In this document: positions 12,595-25,824 of the stretch, in pieces | How positions within the stretch are numbered: position 1 is the first letter of the stretch | Layout: each line of letters starts with the position of its first letter | NCBI GenBank assembly: GCA_019155185.1 | Contig: CM032800.1 | Span: 13,150,001-13,214,000, forward strand | Direction of reading: 5' to 3' | Source: Beaufortia kweichowensis | Taxonomy: Eukaryota; Chordata; Actinopteri; Cypriniformes; Gastromyzontidae | DNA: 64,000 nucleotides | Position numbers and translations under genes: made by a program | The notes under the pieces: generated by a model | The model's database searches: none | What the model saw: only the letters and a program-made list of their open reading frames with translations | Told to the model about the DNA's origin: nothing

Positions 12595-13980
12595 ATGAAG
12601 GAAAACAAATATTTGGTTCCAAAACACTGATAAGCAAAATGTTTTTGTTGCACTTTACATGCAAATAAGATGATAAAAGAAGTTAAATATTATAAAATGT
12701 TTGTACAAAATTTTGCTTTTCAATTTTAAAAAATCCTTAAACTGTTTATTTGGGGGCAGGAATTAGATTTCTGGTGTATAATAGATGTAACCTTCTTCAG
12801 GGACTTTGAGAACGCTGAGGCTGGTGACAGGAAGTGGGCAAATCTTCAGATCATTTGTTCACACTGAATCTTGATCTCACTCTGTTATGATTTGTAAAGA
12901 TGATAGCGAGATTTCAGCTCTTTATAGGCACAGTTACAGCACATGTACGTCACTGTGGTCACTCAGGAAGTGGGTAGCTCAAAGCCAATAGGATACATGA
13001 GAGATGGACATGTTTAGACTCATTACTGTAATTGAGGGCATTTGAGACCCTGACTATTAAAAAAAAATAGTTTAAGAGTGGCTTCTTAGTTTCTTAGCCA
13101 TATGTGTGTTGTTTCAAACGCATATGCTGTTATTTTTCTGTGAAACAATGAAGCAGATTTATTACACAGCTATTGTATTATACAAGGGTGAGACTCAGGG
13201 CTGGACCTCATACTTGAGAAACGGCAAAATTACCAAAAATAGTGTGAATGAATCATGTGCTATAGTCATACGACAATTTTGAGTCATGAATTGGTTAAAT
13301 TTCTGTTTCTCAGTCATACATAAGGTTTGAAGAAACTTGCATGGACTATTTCTGTAATACATTTATTGTGTGTTTTAAATGTTTTTTGAATCTCTGGTAA
13401 CTACAAACTGTCCTTGTATGTCATGAGAGTAAACAATCACCAAACTGTTCTAATAAATCCTACAATAAACAAGATCCTAAAACATCTATAACTAATTTAT
13501 ATGACAAGACATGGCGTTTATACTGAAACAGGTGGATTGAAAGTGGTTTGGGAACAGTTCTCCAGAAAGGAAAGCTAAGGTTCAATGATGACACAGATCC
13601 TCTCTTCTCTCTCAGTCCAGTTGTTTCAAAGATAAACAGGAAGCGTGTGGTACTTTATGAAAGAGGGGGAGGGGCGGGACAGAGAAAGACAGAAAGCAAA
13701 GTGCCGTCTTTCATGGCTGGCTGAACACCAAATGAAGTATCCAACTAAAATGCAATAAAAATGTGGTTTGCCTCAGTCAACTGCGCTGTTACAATTCTCA
13801 GCTTTTTAATTTGATATCTCTTTACACCACATTGGATGATGTTGAGATTTTGAGTTGTTGGTTTAAATGAATGTGAATCTTTACAGCTCATGGTGACGGG
13901 TTAACACTATCGTCTGTTTTCTTGACGCTTTGGGGAGTGACGGAGAAGAAGAGAAGGACAGTTTGACAAAGATAACATGG

Positions 13981-13984
<4 letters not shown>

Positions 13985-14030
<46 letters not shown>
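13985..14030. repeat. (GA)n microsatellite, 46 bases
   Basis: A pure GA run of 23 units within a purine-rich neighbourhood. It creates glutamate-arginine open frames on one strand and serine-leucine on the other, which are artefacts. Confidence 0.98.
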
Positions 14031-14032
<2 letters not shown>

Positions 14033-17000
14033 TGGTATGCAGGGAGTGGAACTTGAGCAGGGATGAAGGGGGTGGAGGTGAATGGGTGGGGGGGTGTATG
14101 GTGGCAGATGAGAAGAATGGGGCTTCTTTTGTTAGGGGAGAAAACACAACAGGCTATTGGCTGTGCCTTACTGACTCGTTTGTTTATGCGTTTATTGTTT
14201 GTAAACCTTGTTAGGTTTTAGATAAGTGTGAGATCGACACCTAGTCCTATATTGGCATGAAAAAGTGCTCAATAAATTCCTAAAAGTATGTGGTATTAAG
14301 AGTGGAAACACTATTATTATTACTCAAACTATTTTAACAAGGCCTTAAGTATTGAAGGACTAGTTAACTTAGTATATAAAAATAATGTCAGTATTTGCTC
14401 ACCCTCGTAATGTCATGTTGACACCTGACTTTTTAAAAAGTCATTTAACATTTTATTTGGAGTTATACTAGTCAACCTTTAGGATAAACAGAGACTTTCA
14501 AGTTTAAAGTATGCAAATGCACCAAAAACGTATCATAAAAGTCGTCTATACAGTTTCTGCATTATATCCCCAGTCTTATCATATAATAGCTATGTGTGAA
14601 GAATAGACCAGAATGGCAACCACCAAACAACACTCACAACATAATGCCAATAAGGTTTAAACAGGAAAGAACCACTCACATAAGAAACTGTAAAAACAAC
14701 ATATTGCTGTGCTTATATTAATGCTGTTACTGTGGAAAATAGAGATTATATATACATAGAGATCTCATATTAACTAGGTTAAGCTCATTCCACCCTGGCA
14801 AACAAGTTTCACTAACAATGAGACATGTACCGGCAATGTTACACATGTACATAATATCATCATACATACCATAAAAAACCCTGACCTCAGGGATGTTTGC
14901 AACAATTTACATGTAAATGTATTGAACTGAGCTGCTGATTTCCTTCCTGCTGATTTGCAGAATAATACCCAAAGGAAAAACTTGCTTTAAGGTTTCCCTT
15001 TCACAGCTTCGGTTATGTTTTTCATTTAGGTATCAATTTAGAGGTTAATAGGTCTTAAATGTTTCTCCTTAAATTACTTAGGAGTAAGAATACCAGACAC
15101 AAAGTAAACAAATGTTTACATACAAAGATGAGGAATAAAGTATATAGAGCTTTAAAATGTAAGTGTGAAAGAAATTTGATGAGGACTGGTTGAACTTTTT
15201 GATCACAGATGCAGATGCCTAAACCGAACTAAATACAGAAACATGCGATTACTGCAGTCAACATGACAAACACGTCTCATTTGCTTTAAGAAACTACTGA
15301 GATGTTAGAAAGATCTAATTTGGGATTTTTATGTTTTTATGTACTATTCTGTTAAGCCCAGTTGGGATTAAGAATGATCCAAACAGTTTGACCTCTGATA
15401 TTGACCACTAAATTGCTTATGTAATGGACTAATTGTGTATGACAAAAACAGGCGTTGACGCTGCACCTCTGTAACAAAGACACACAAAGAACCACAGTCC
15501 TTTGTCTGGAGCCAAGGTGATGTCCCAGGTGCAAACGATAGTTTTGTGTGTGTGTGATTCTAATTACAGCCTGCCACTTGTCCTAGACAACTATATTGAC
15601 TGCGCTGAGGATGTTATTGTGGCTGCGAAATTCTCTTGAAAGAATTCCGCAAAAATGCAAATCGCACCGAGTTACCGGAATATCAATATGTATGATGTGA
15701 ATGTGTTACAAATATTGATCGGCACTCTGAGAGAAAAGTAATTCAAGGAGACGCTGAAAGATTTAGGGCAGTGACAGAAAAAGAGAAAAAAATCAGAATC
15801 TGAGAAACCAAAAGAGAATCCAAAAATAGGTTTCTGGGCAGAACCCAGAGCTCCTTTGCATGAATACTTAACAGTATTGTCAGGCAAAGAGCAAAATACA
15901 ATGAAGGAGTCTTTAACAAGTGAGGTCCAAACAATGTGCTACTGAGAAGGACACATATGCTACACAGACAAACTCCACAATGCTTAAATGGTCATGAATA
16001 ATTAGGGCATTCTCTTACAGAGCAGATGTCTTTTTCGGGGCCGCTTGCAACCCCTAGGATATACAACGTACGACATAGAGAGACTAAGAGGAGCTGAAGT
16101 GACCGGAGCAAAACAACTGACCCCTTGATAATAAACGCTGACCAACACAAGCGCTCTGTGTGTGCGTCTGTCTGTCAGATACACGCGCACCCTTGAGGTC
16201 TGAGCGCAGGATGGGGCGCAAGTATCTTTCAGCTCAGCGTTCATTGTACCAGCGGGTCCATAAATTATTCACCAGCTCTCAAATATTGATATGGAAATCA
16301 CCAGCCGCACAAGTGACGGCCCACATATAGGCAGAGCGTGCTCCCATTCACCATCTCTCTCATCTCGCATCGCCGGCCTGTTTTATCCACCCTGTCCGTT
16401 TAAAACGTTTACAAGAGCATTATACAACCACACAATTATAACATCTTTCTCTTTCTATTTTTGGTACACCTGAAAAAACACTTCAGAAGACATTGATTTT
16501 CACTGCCGGGTGCATGAATACAGACAATCACGTACATTTTAGCATTGAACAGGTCTGAGTATTCAAAGACACGTACAGGTCGATTGACTGCACTGGTCTG
16601 GTGAAGATGGGAGACGTTTATAGCAGACACAGATAAACAAATACTGGAGTGTTTGTGAAGGTTGACAAACACATGTTTGTGCTACAGACCGGAGGTCTCA
16701 CATGGGCCGCGGCCTACGCATTGCTGATTCTCCACACCATTCATCCGAACTGTACGAAGGTCATCTGAGGGAATCATGTGAGACTTTATGTATTGATTTG
16801 GCCATCCAAAATCCTTCAGAGAGGGACAGACTTATGGGTTTTGACAATGAAACGCTTAAGATCTTTGACACAATAAACATCTGTAGTCTGTAACTTTTGC
16901 TGATGCACGGCCGCTAATCAATTTAAGCAAATATTTTACCATGCCTTTCCTATTGATGTTCTCAAATGAAATACTGGCTATGATGTTGTCTGCATAACAA

Positions 17001-17059
17001 GCAATTACTGTAACATTTTTAACAATTGACTGCATTGTTAAGTAAAAGATGATTATCTT
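14031..17059. other. gene-free stretch with a candidate control element near 16,230-16,330
   Basis: No supported gene. Most is AT-rich single-copy sequence. The part around 16,000-16,460 is GC-richer and complex, with ATAAATTATTCACC and AATATTGATATGGAAATCACC, which reads like non-coding regulatory sequence. This is inferred from composition only. Confidence 0.45.
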
Positions 17060-17318
17060 TAAAGGGATATTTGCCCCAAAATGAAAATTCTGTCATTGTT
17101 TATTTACCTTCATGTCATTTTAAACCTGTATGACTGCAGAACACAAAAAGAGATATTCTGAAGATTGTTGGTAACCAAACAACATTGACTCTCATTGACT
17201 TCCATTGTATGAACACAAATGAGACATTTCTCAAATATCTTCTTTAGTGCAGAAGAAAGAGTCATATACAGGTTTGACATGACATGAGGGTGAATAAATG
17301 ATGACAACATTTTTATCT
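17060..17318. mobile_element. Angel-like fold-back MITE
   Basis: Starts TAAAGGGATATTTGCCCC, followed by AAAATGAAAATTCTGTCATT and the arm words ACCTTCATGTCATTTTAAACC and GAACACAAAAAGAGATATTC. The right arm has AAATATCTTCTTTAGTGCAG, AAGAGTCATATACAGG and TGACATGAGGGTGAATAAAT. No protein is encoded. It is the same family as 3142-3444. Confidence 0.75.
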
Positions 17319-18141
17319 TAAATCTTTGGGAACAGAATACATACACTAAAAATCAAACTCATTAAAAAAGTCTCAGCTCATTCTACAAGAGGAAGTAACC
17401 GCCTGCTGTTTGTTTCCAAATCCTGTTGTGTGTGTGTTTATGAAAATAGAAACCTCAATGTTTCACCCACCTCCTTGACACGATGTTCAGAATTCAAACA
17501 CCACCCCTCGCTAGAATGACTAATTGTGCAACATCACAGGAAATAATAACTGTTAAGAAAACAGGGCCTACACGAACATGAACATGCAATACATAATGCA
17601 TAAAGCAACAGTAGACAATCCCTACGCCACCCCGAAGCCTCTGTGATTGAGCCGTGTCAAGTTTTATGGCCACACCGGAGGTTAAATGAAATGATAAAAC
17701 TACCAGCAACATCCTGTTCCCAAAAAGCACCAGGAAACCCCAGCAGCGCATCAACAACGCTGCAGCTCGGTTTGATGATAATGTCATCACTGAGCACATG
17801 GGGATGAATGCTAATGAAGAATTATTCACTCTGATAGTGTTGAAGTAGATAGTCTAATGATAATGTGTTTATCACTTTCAGCCATATCCATGTTGGCTTT
17901 GTCTTAGACTTGCTCTGTCTTCACAGAAGTGAATTCTGTTAGCTGTCTTAAAAGATTTAAAGAGGAATTGCGAGGGGGAAAAGTGTAAATTGATTTAAAG
18001 AATGTAAATTTGTGAAGCAGTTTTGCAAACAAAAAAAACCAATAGTTTTTTCAGCATTTATTTGGTTTTTAGATATTTTTTAGCTTTTAAATTAGCATTT
18101 TTTTTTATATTTAGGTATTTTTAAATAAATTTGTAGCATTT

Positions 18142-18144
<3 letters not shown>

Positions 18145-18175
<31 letters not shown>
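18145..18175. repeat. (TA)n microsatellite, about 31 bases
   Basis: An uninterrupted TA run within a wider T- and A-rich block (18,040-18,230). Confidence 0.95.
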
Positions 18176-18178
<3 letters not shown>

Positions 18179-18204
18179 TATTTTTAAAATTAACATTAAA
18201 AACA

Positions 18205-18340
18205 TTTTTTGTTTACTATTATCAAAATTTGTAAAATATTTATTCTTAAGTCTTATACCTTTCCATCAGTATATAGTTTGTTATGATTAGATTATAATTC
18301 AACTATGAAATATTAAAGTGAATAGTAAACGGTGACAGTT
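18205..18340 (+). repeat. unclassified interspersed repeat, family A, copy 1
   Basis: Shares an ordered series of words with 33,838-34,012 and 49,800-49,990: TTATCAAAATTTGTAAAATATTT / TTATGAAAATTTGTC, CTTATACCTT, ATCAGTATATAGTTTGT, TGATTAGA.TA.AATTCAACTATG, and AAATATTAAAGTGAATAGT. It has no coding capacity and I could not assign a family. Confidence 0.6.
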
Positions 18341-18344
18341 ACCA

Positions 18345-18500
18345 GGTTAATGCACATTACCTAACATGAACAACTGTATTGACTCACATAACTAAGATTA
18401 ATAAATGCTGAAAAAATACTTTGCTTACTGTTACCTCATATTAGCTAATGCATTTACTAATGTTAACAAATGCAACTTTATTGCAACCCTAACATGTTAC
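18345..18500 (+). repeat. MITE-like repeat (ATGCATTTACTAATGTTAAC type)
   Basis: Contains CAGGTTAATGCACATTACC, AACAACTGTATTGACTCACA, AAGATTAATAAATGCTGAAA and GCTAATGCATTTACTAATG. The copy at 43,690-43,995 has the same words in the same order. The end resembles the fragment at 850-952. Confidence 0.6.
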
Positions 18501-19345
18501 AAATGTGTAAGCGGCAGTCATACACTGCAGTGAGCCAAGGTTCCCATATTCACTTCCTTTGATGCAACAGACACTCAACGTATTTCAGTTGTGTACCAAA
18601 CATACTGCTCCTGATGCCACTGATCATATTATTTTCATAGTTTTGCATTGGATTTTGTAAAACTCCTGACAGCCCCCATGTCCTGTTGCATCCCCCAACC
18701 TCCTGTCACTCCAGAATACTGGAAATGTAACCCTGCCGGTGGCACAACATCTCCCCCATGGTTTCCCAGAAAAGAATGACAACAGCAGCGTGGGTTAACG
18801 GAATAACAGGATGCAAACTTGTGGGCAGTGGACAGGGCCAACGCCATGTCCAGCTTGAGCACTGGCTCTTATTGAGAGGTGATGCAGTTAATTCGGTGTG
18901 TTTTTTGTCATCACGTATGCAGTCTGAGTAAAGGCGGTGGGATTCATTTTTTCTACAGCAATGGTTTTGTTCTTGGTGGGTTTGTGTGATGTTTTATCTG
19001 TAGGGGATTTGTGAGTGTGTATGGCTTTGGGAAACAACACAGGGATTTCTTAATATGTGTGAGAGCGTGTGGGAGTGTGAATGAGTGTGTGTGTTTGTTT
19101 CCCGAGGCTCAAGGTCTTTGATTATTTTGGCGTTGTCTGATAACAACTGCTGTGACATCATCAAAGCAAACAAATGGTCTGTTGAAAACTGTTATGACAT
19201 CATATCAGAGAGATATAAATAAGAAAACCATAACAAAGAATATCACACTATCTTAGACACAAAACTGTTAATATATAATGAAACTGTAATCTGTAACTTG
19301 CCATCTAACACAAAATAAATTGCAGGTTACTTTACGCAAGGCTAC

Positions 19346-19860
19346 ATCTACACTAATCTGGATAGATCTGAAAACAGAGATTTCATTTAAAAATGCTATT
19401 CGTCCACAGTAGCGTTCCCCCCCAAAAGCTGCTAATCTACACCGAAACATCTGAAAAATGCTTATGCTTTTGTACTGTGCAGAATGTAGTCTTTTCTGTC
19501 AAGCGTTTATTTACTTTATGCCTTTTTGAAATGTTGTGGCAATGTTCTTGCTGCGGCTAACAGAAGACTATAAAGTCACAAAAACGAGTAATAACGTCTT
19601 CGCGTTACGCCACCGAACAACAACTGTGAGTAAACATGTAATCTCCTTTTGAAGAAATCCAAACTGACATTAATCTTGAACGTTATCAAATTGAGAGCAG
19701 TCAAAACAACTGCGTCATATGACGAAACAAATGCGTCAGCATTTTCAAAAGCCACTGTTTCCATAGTCCACACTACAAAGCTAAAACAAGTTTTCAGATT
19801 CATCCACTTTGGAAAGTGTTGATAAAAATGCTGTATCAGTGTGGACAAACCAGAAAGAAA
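19346..19860. mobile_element. fold-back DNA element, about 0.5 kb, non-autonomous
   Basis: The left end reads TACACTAATCTGGATAGATC then TGAAAAC. The right end reads GTTTTCAGATTCATCCACTT and closes with ATCAGTGTGGACA, so the ends are imperfect reverse complements. CGTCATATGACGAAACAAATGCG lies inside. A 128-codon minus-strand frame over it resembles no transposase. The CACACTAATCC-type ends are typical of common fish DNA elements; the exact family is not known to me. Confidence 0.5.
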
Positions 19861-22800
19861 AAGATGCATTTCAAACCAAAATGTGTAAGTGTGTACAAGG
19901 TCTAAACTGTACACAAACTTACAAGTGGTTGTGGTGAACTCTTTAAAGCGAGGTGGATACATCTCATGGGGTGTTTGGTTTGCATTTAGGTCTGGACGGG
20001 GACTGATTGGCTGGATTAATTCATATCAGAAGAATCAGATCCTTGATGTGGCCATAACATATTTGTTTGCAGACCATTTGAGTGTGTGTGCATGTGCCAC
20101 CCCACTGTCTGCTCATCGTGACATCTGTGAGTCAATTAGCTGTCTAAAGAGAAAACATCCCCCTCTCCATCTCACTCACACACATGCACAAACATCGAGG
20201 GCAAGCTGCACAACCAGCCCGCCCCTGAGAGACTGTGTGTGCGTGTGAGCCGGTGTGCACGATATTGGGGGGAGGGGTGTGTATTGGTGGGGGATGGTAA
20301 TGGGGTTGGGTGTCAAGAATGTGGCTCTTGGCTTGTTCTTTTGTACATCTTTGTGTTTTGGTGAATTTGGCATCTCACACCGCAACAACTTCCAAAGCGA
20401 GAAAGGGCATGCTGGAAAACAAAGCGATCATTTCCCAAACATGAACTTCTGCATGCACACATGCTTACGGAAACACACACGTGTTTATCTTTGTCTCGCA
20501 GCTCAGCGTGTGCTTTCCAGCATATCTGCTCGGCTGCGTCCCACATTCCCATCATCTCTCTGATGCCCTTAGCGTGCTTAAGCTCTGCTATGGAAATACG
20601 CCTAAGTGGCTCTGCTAATTATTAAAGAAGCAGCACCTCATTAACTGGGCTAGGGGATAATAAAAGATTCATGTAGCATTCTAAGCGTCACTGCGCTCTC
20701 AGTTCTCTCTCTCTCTCCCACCTCGTCTCATCTCCCCGAGGATTCACATGAGAACTTATCTGTTATTTGTACAGGTCTCTCAGTGTAATCAGGCTGCCAG
20801 CCATCCTGCATTATGACTATATTCCTAGTGCTTTTGGATCTGAGGTTTATAGAGATGTTATGATGTGCTATTGGGTCATTCTGTAAATGAGTGCCGTTTG
20901 TGTCTCTAGTATGTATATGTGGCAAAAATATATATTGGCAGCTTTAACTATGTGCTAAGGCCTGCTCACATCCTCATAATAACTATAATGAAAAGTATAT
21001 TTGGGTTCACCAATGGACGATAACATTATGTTTATTCTAAGCTTGTGTGCTGTAGTTTCAGATTTTAATTGTCCTTTAACCTGTTACTTTCACCTTTCAC
21101 AGGTGGAACACTGAGGTTACTGAGGACACTGAGGAACACTGAAAACGTTTTGAACAGCAACAACAAAAACAAATGATACTACCTGACCCAAACTTAACTT
21201 CCGCTAGACTTCCACTAGTCACTGACAAACACTGAACTGAAGTTAACTTCGGGCCAGGCACGTGTCTGATTAAACCATCTATATGTCAATGGAAAGGTTC
21301 GAGACTCAAGAATAAATATTTGACCAATTATTAGAAACAATTTTTTTTAATGTAACAAAATATGAAAAAAAAAGATATAAATTGCTTAGGTTTGATTTGC
21401 AATATGTACAGTACCAGTGATTACATTAAATTTAAATGGATCTGATTGGCTGTTTATGTCACATAGTGAAAAGAGAAAGTGATCCCAACAAAATTGTTTC
21501 TCTGTATTGTTATTGTTATAGTTGTGGTGTGGATGCCACAATTCTCCTAAATGTAATTTACTATAGAGACTAAAAACATTAAACATTAAAGGTTAGTAAG
21601 ACATTTTCTTATTTTATTAAGGTTTCAAGACATAGTTTCAAATCTGCTTTTGTATTAGCAAAATTATTTTGAACAATTAAAAAAATTTATATAAAAGCAC
21701 ACATTAGCTTTATCTATATATTTTGTTAGGTTGTGCGCCTCCTTTTCTGAACTGGAAGGCACCAACTTTATATAATGTTCCTATTTTAAAGTATAATTTT
21801 CTTGGAAAAGAACAGCAATCCTCAAAATGTCCTAAAATATTCTAATCTTGTCCACAGGAAAACAATATCTTATCACTAAAAGGCTCTGCTGTCACACAGA
21901 AATGTTTGTCTATATAAATGCTTTTCACACACGATGGGTAGATACGGTAATTCTTAAATGTCAACAAACAATGCCTGAAGTAAAATGTCATCATTCAGCT
22001 CCATTACATCCTATATGCAAATCCTCTTTTTATAGCTCAAAACCCCAGTAACGAAAATCCTGTGGAAAATACCCACATCTTAATAATCCCTGAATGACAC
22101 AAGAAGATCATCAAACATGTCAAGACTACATTCAGCACTTGCAGATAAGATCAGTTTTGTGTGGTCTTTGGAATCAACACGATCTTGTTATTACTGAATA
22201 TGTACTATGGGAGTTCCCGAGGAATCACGTTTTTCACATTTTCATAATGATTCACTTAGCTTTCTGGTAATTGTGATTCCCTTTTTTACACATTCTAGTT
22301 TCGTTTTGTATTTGTTAAGTGGCACTTCAAATCCTTCTTTCAAAACAGTATTTCCCATGTCTATTTAAAGCACAAGTAGCCTAGCTGTAATTAATACTTG
22401 TTTGTAATACAAGTACTTGTAATACTGAAGGCAACTTTCTTTCATGCACTCAGCCTCTCTCTATTTAAAGTTGATGAAGAATGGGGACATGTATTAAAGT
22501 ACATTCTGCCTTTATCTCATTATATGTCACTGAGGAATGAAGATGTTTTAAAATGTAGAAATCTGTTACATTTCAGATGAAGGTTATTGCAAAAGTAAAA
22601 TGCATTGTATCACACTACTAATAAAGTATAAAGGATGTTTATATGCAGTAGCTCTGAGCGTGTTCATGACTTGTTCAGGATATTTTGGAATACAGGCCAA
22701 CCTACAGTGACAGCACAGTGGTGTGTCATTGATTTCCCGTGCTGATGGATAGCCCTGTCTCCAGACCCATAAATAATCAAGACTTCCATTAGGAGTGGAG

Positions 22801-25258
22801 AACAGAGTAAACAGTGGAAAGGGATTTTCTACACTGTTAAAAAGCTTATTGAGGTGTATTGTAGAGCCGTTAATATATTATATTTTATCATTTAAACGAT
22901 TTATAGAAAATGCAGAAATGTCAGCTAATGATTATAATCTCACTCATTCATTCTCTATAAAAAATGTATTTAATATATTATTATTTTGTTATCTTTCTGC
23001 TGCATTAGTCTGATACTGATCAGTTAGTCTGATCGCTTTTAGGGTCACATTTAACAGGATGTGTCGCTCTGTCACTAGGGTTTCGATGAACGCTGCTCTC
23101 CCTGCTTGCAACATAAAATCCCCATTTCTCTCATGCAGACCGAAAGACTCTCCCTCACAAAGTGTGTATCCACCCACAGTCCTCTCCCATGGCCCTGACT
23201 CACCACGTCCAGCGGCCTCCACTTCCCTGCGATTGGGCGTTCTGTTCACTAAGAGGAAGCGCTGCATGTATTTATAGACATTTCTTCTATGAGAAGTATG
23301 AACAAAAACAAACCCCCACCCCCAAAGCAACTTCACCACCAAAACATAAAGTAGGGGCGGGGGTGAGTTCCGCAAGAGTGCAGACAAATCTGATTTTAGT
23401 TTCACTGATCAATGTGACAGGAAAATAAAACTGAGAGCAATTACACTTTGCAAGGTGGTTTTGACAGCTAACATGGAACTGGGTGATTATACTGCGATAG
23501 TTACTTGGAAAAATTCTGTAAACTTGAAATATTTACTTCAGCTAAACTGTCACAAATCAAGAAACAGTCTCTAAACACATACTGGCCAAAAATATACTTC
23601 ACGCAAGTAGGGCAAAGGCAAAATTTTGGCCAACACATTCATTGTACATTCTTACCATATGTTCTTGTGTCACAAACCTCAGCACACAACATTACCTTGT
23701 GCCTTTAACCATTAAGGGTTTGCATTGAACCCATGACCTTACATCATAAATGTATACCTTGGCTGGGGATAAAGGCATCTGCCAAATAAATACATTTAAA
23801 TCTGATTTTCTTCTTCTATGAATAGTGTTGTCGGATGTATCGGTCCAGTAATCAAAGTTGACCATCTGGCTGTTGAACAGTCAAGGCCGTGGGCATCTGT
23901 AATACCTTCTGTCTAATCTCACTCCACTGTAAATACAAAGAGAGTCATTGACATGACTCACAAACCTGTACGACAACAACACAAGACCTACAGAGGACAT
24001 AGATTCTTACAGGTCACACGGCACAGCTGTGATCACGGGCAAAGATCATGCAAAACTGTGCACGCATTGCAACTGAAACAGACTGTTTTGCGTTAGCAAA
24101 ACTGGGTCTGCAGGTGTTGAAACCCACAGAAAGAGACTGTAATGCTCAGAAGATTCACTTTTTCAGACTATACATATTTAAACAGACACAAATACTGCTG
24201 ATTAAAAGATGGATAAAATGAATACATGTCATTGTTTAGATAAATAGTAGTAAATTATGATGGCGGACTTTGGTATCTTAAGAGCCCAGTTTGAGATATT
24301 TTTTCCTAATCTAAAAAACTAGAAGAAACAATGAAGATATAAAGAGATCCAATCTGTGATTCTCTAGGTGTATCTGTTTGTTTAAAGCATTAGCATGTAG
24401 TTTTACATCCAAATGTCATGTAGACTACCCAACATCAATGTTTATACGGTCAACAAAAATAGCAGATGGTGTTGGCATCCTGATCTTCCGAGAACATCTT
24501 TTCCTTAATTATCTGTGAATGCTCCAACAGACAGATTGGTGATTATGGTTCAGCCGCTAAGCTATAGTAATGTCTCTGACGGTTCTGGAGAAGTGAAATG
24601 AACACCTTCAATGGCCCGAGTCTTTAGTGGGCGGTAATGCTCTTTATTTTGTTAAGTGTGTGTTAAGTCTTGGCACTTTAGAAGAAGGTGATCGGTAGAA
24701 AACAATGCATTATGGAGATGTTGAGTCCTGGGGGAAGTGTCAGGCAAATGGGGGAGGCAAGAAGATTCTCTGAAGCTCAGCAGGTGTGTTTCTGTTTTTG
24801 TGAAACTGTAGAAGGTCCTGCTGTCATATGGGAAAATGTGAACTATGGCCTATAATAGTGACGATGAGATTTACATGACCGGTCACAAGATCGAGGGTTG
24901 GTTTTGTTATATTTTACTTGTCATGCTTTGTGATGCAAGATCTTGTGCAAAATATATGTAAAAATAACTCAAAAGTGTTACTTAAAATCTATTTATATGT
25001 GTGTGTTTTTACGAAATAATCAAACTTGTCATGCAAGTCAAAAACAGGTGCTAAATCATTGTAATGCAAACAGCCAAAACATTCACGATGATACTTCTAA
25101 TTGTCATAATTTATTACTGTATCATATTTTTACTGGGAGTGCACTTGTAAGACAGCCAGTTCCCAAACCAATAACCTCTATGACCTGATATGACCCTCCT
25201 GACATTCCTTCCTTCTTTTATAATAGTCTTACTCACAGTTTGTAGAAATGCATTCCAA

Positions 25259-25262
<4 letters not shown>
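19861..25262. other. gene-free stretch
   Basis: No supported gene. The part at 20,500-20,700 (TCTGCTAATTATTAAAGAAG, GCACCTCATTAACTGGGC) is complex and homeodomain-site-rich and could be regulatory. A 138-codon minus-strand frame at 22,989-23,405 matches no family I know. A repeat fragment is at 23,693-23,803. Nothing else stands out. Confidence 0.5.
23693..23803 (-). repeat. SINE-like fragment (GGCAGACGCTTTTATCCAAA core)
   Basis: GGATAAAGGCATCTGCCAAAT near the right side is the degenerate reverse-complement core. TTGAACCCATGACCTTACAT upstream corresponds to the distal part of the same unit. Confidence 0.55.

Positions 25263-25304
<42 letters not shown>
25263..25304. repeat. (AG)n microsatellite, 42 bases
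   Basis: A pure AG run of 21 units. Confidence 0.98.
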
Positions 25305-25308
<4 letters not shown>

Positions 25309-25510
25309 TGTTCTGTAACTGGGATAAAGGGGGTGGGGTGAATAAGTCTGATCAACCAGGGCAAAGTGTATTAATGACAAAACAACTCTGTTGTGGGTTG
25401 TAGGTGCTATGATTGGCTAGGAAATAGATCTTTAGGCCTATTTTTCTTCTAATTAAAGAAGAGAGGAATCATGTCACATGGTGTCAATATTAACTTACCC
25501 CTATGTCAGC

Positions 25511-25575
25511 ATTTACTTTTACATTTATGTATTTGGCAGACATTTTTGTCAAAAGTGATTTAAAGAGTATGTCAT
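25511..25575 (+). repeat. SINE-like fragment (GGCAGACGCTTTTATCCAAA core)
   Basis: TTTACATTTATGTATTTGGC then AGACATTTTTGTCAAAAGTGATT is a mutated copy of the common core. Confidence 0.6.
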
Positions 25576-25587
25576 ACATTTTCAGAT

Positions 25588-25700
25588 GGGTAGTTGACAA
25601 ATGTCTATGTCCTATGGTGTGACATACAAAAAATGCAGAAAAATCACTTAAAAAATAAGATAACACTTAACACAGTCACATATTTTTTTGTCAACTACCC
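25588..25700. mobile_element. small inverted-repeat element, 113 bases
   Basis: GGGTAGTTGACAAA (25,588-25,601) and TTTGTCAACTACCC (25,687-25,700) are a perfect 14-base inverted repeat. The interior is AT-rich with no coding capacity. The length and ends suggest a tiny MITE or a MITE remnant. The family was not identified, and clean target-site duplications are not obvious. Confidence 0.45.
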
Positions 25701-25739
25701 AAATACATTATCAGCATGTGTGTTTACTGAGATGAACCA

Positions 25740-25824
25740 TTAAACTCAATTTCTTCTGTTTGTTTGGAACAACGTGAAGATGAGTAAATAAGGATTTTAG
25801 TTTTTGGGTAAACCATCCCTTTAA
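25740..25824. mobile_element. Angel-like MITE, right end only
   Basis: GAAGATGAGTAAATAAGGATT and TTTTTGGGTAAACCATCCCTTTAA match the right end of the fold-back elements at 3142-3444 and 17,060-17,318. The left arm is missing. Confidence 0.6.

Larger units (their letters stand above)
9501..13984. other. gene-free stretch
   Basis: No supported gene. It holds two repeats (10,550-10,795 and 12,536-12,594). The part at 11,440-11,700 is complex, non-repetitive sequence with several TAAT/ATTA words and is a possible control element. Other parts show nothing distinctive. Confidence 0.5.

Noticed and set aside
13881..14214. Open frames with Glu-Arg or Ser-Leu repeats
   Set aside because: Produced by the GA microsatellite. 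The same applies to 25,114-25,380 and 26,170-26,485.
22989..23405. 138-codon open frame on the minus strand
   Set aside because: No family resemblance and no splice or promoter context; the plus strand is open as well over much of it, which points to composition and not coding.
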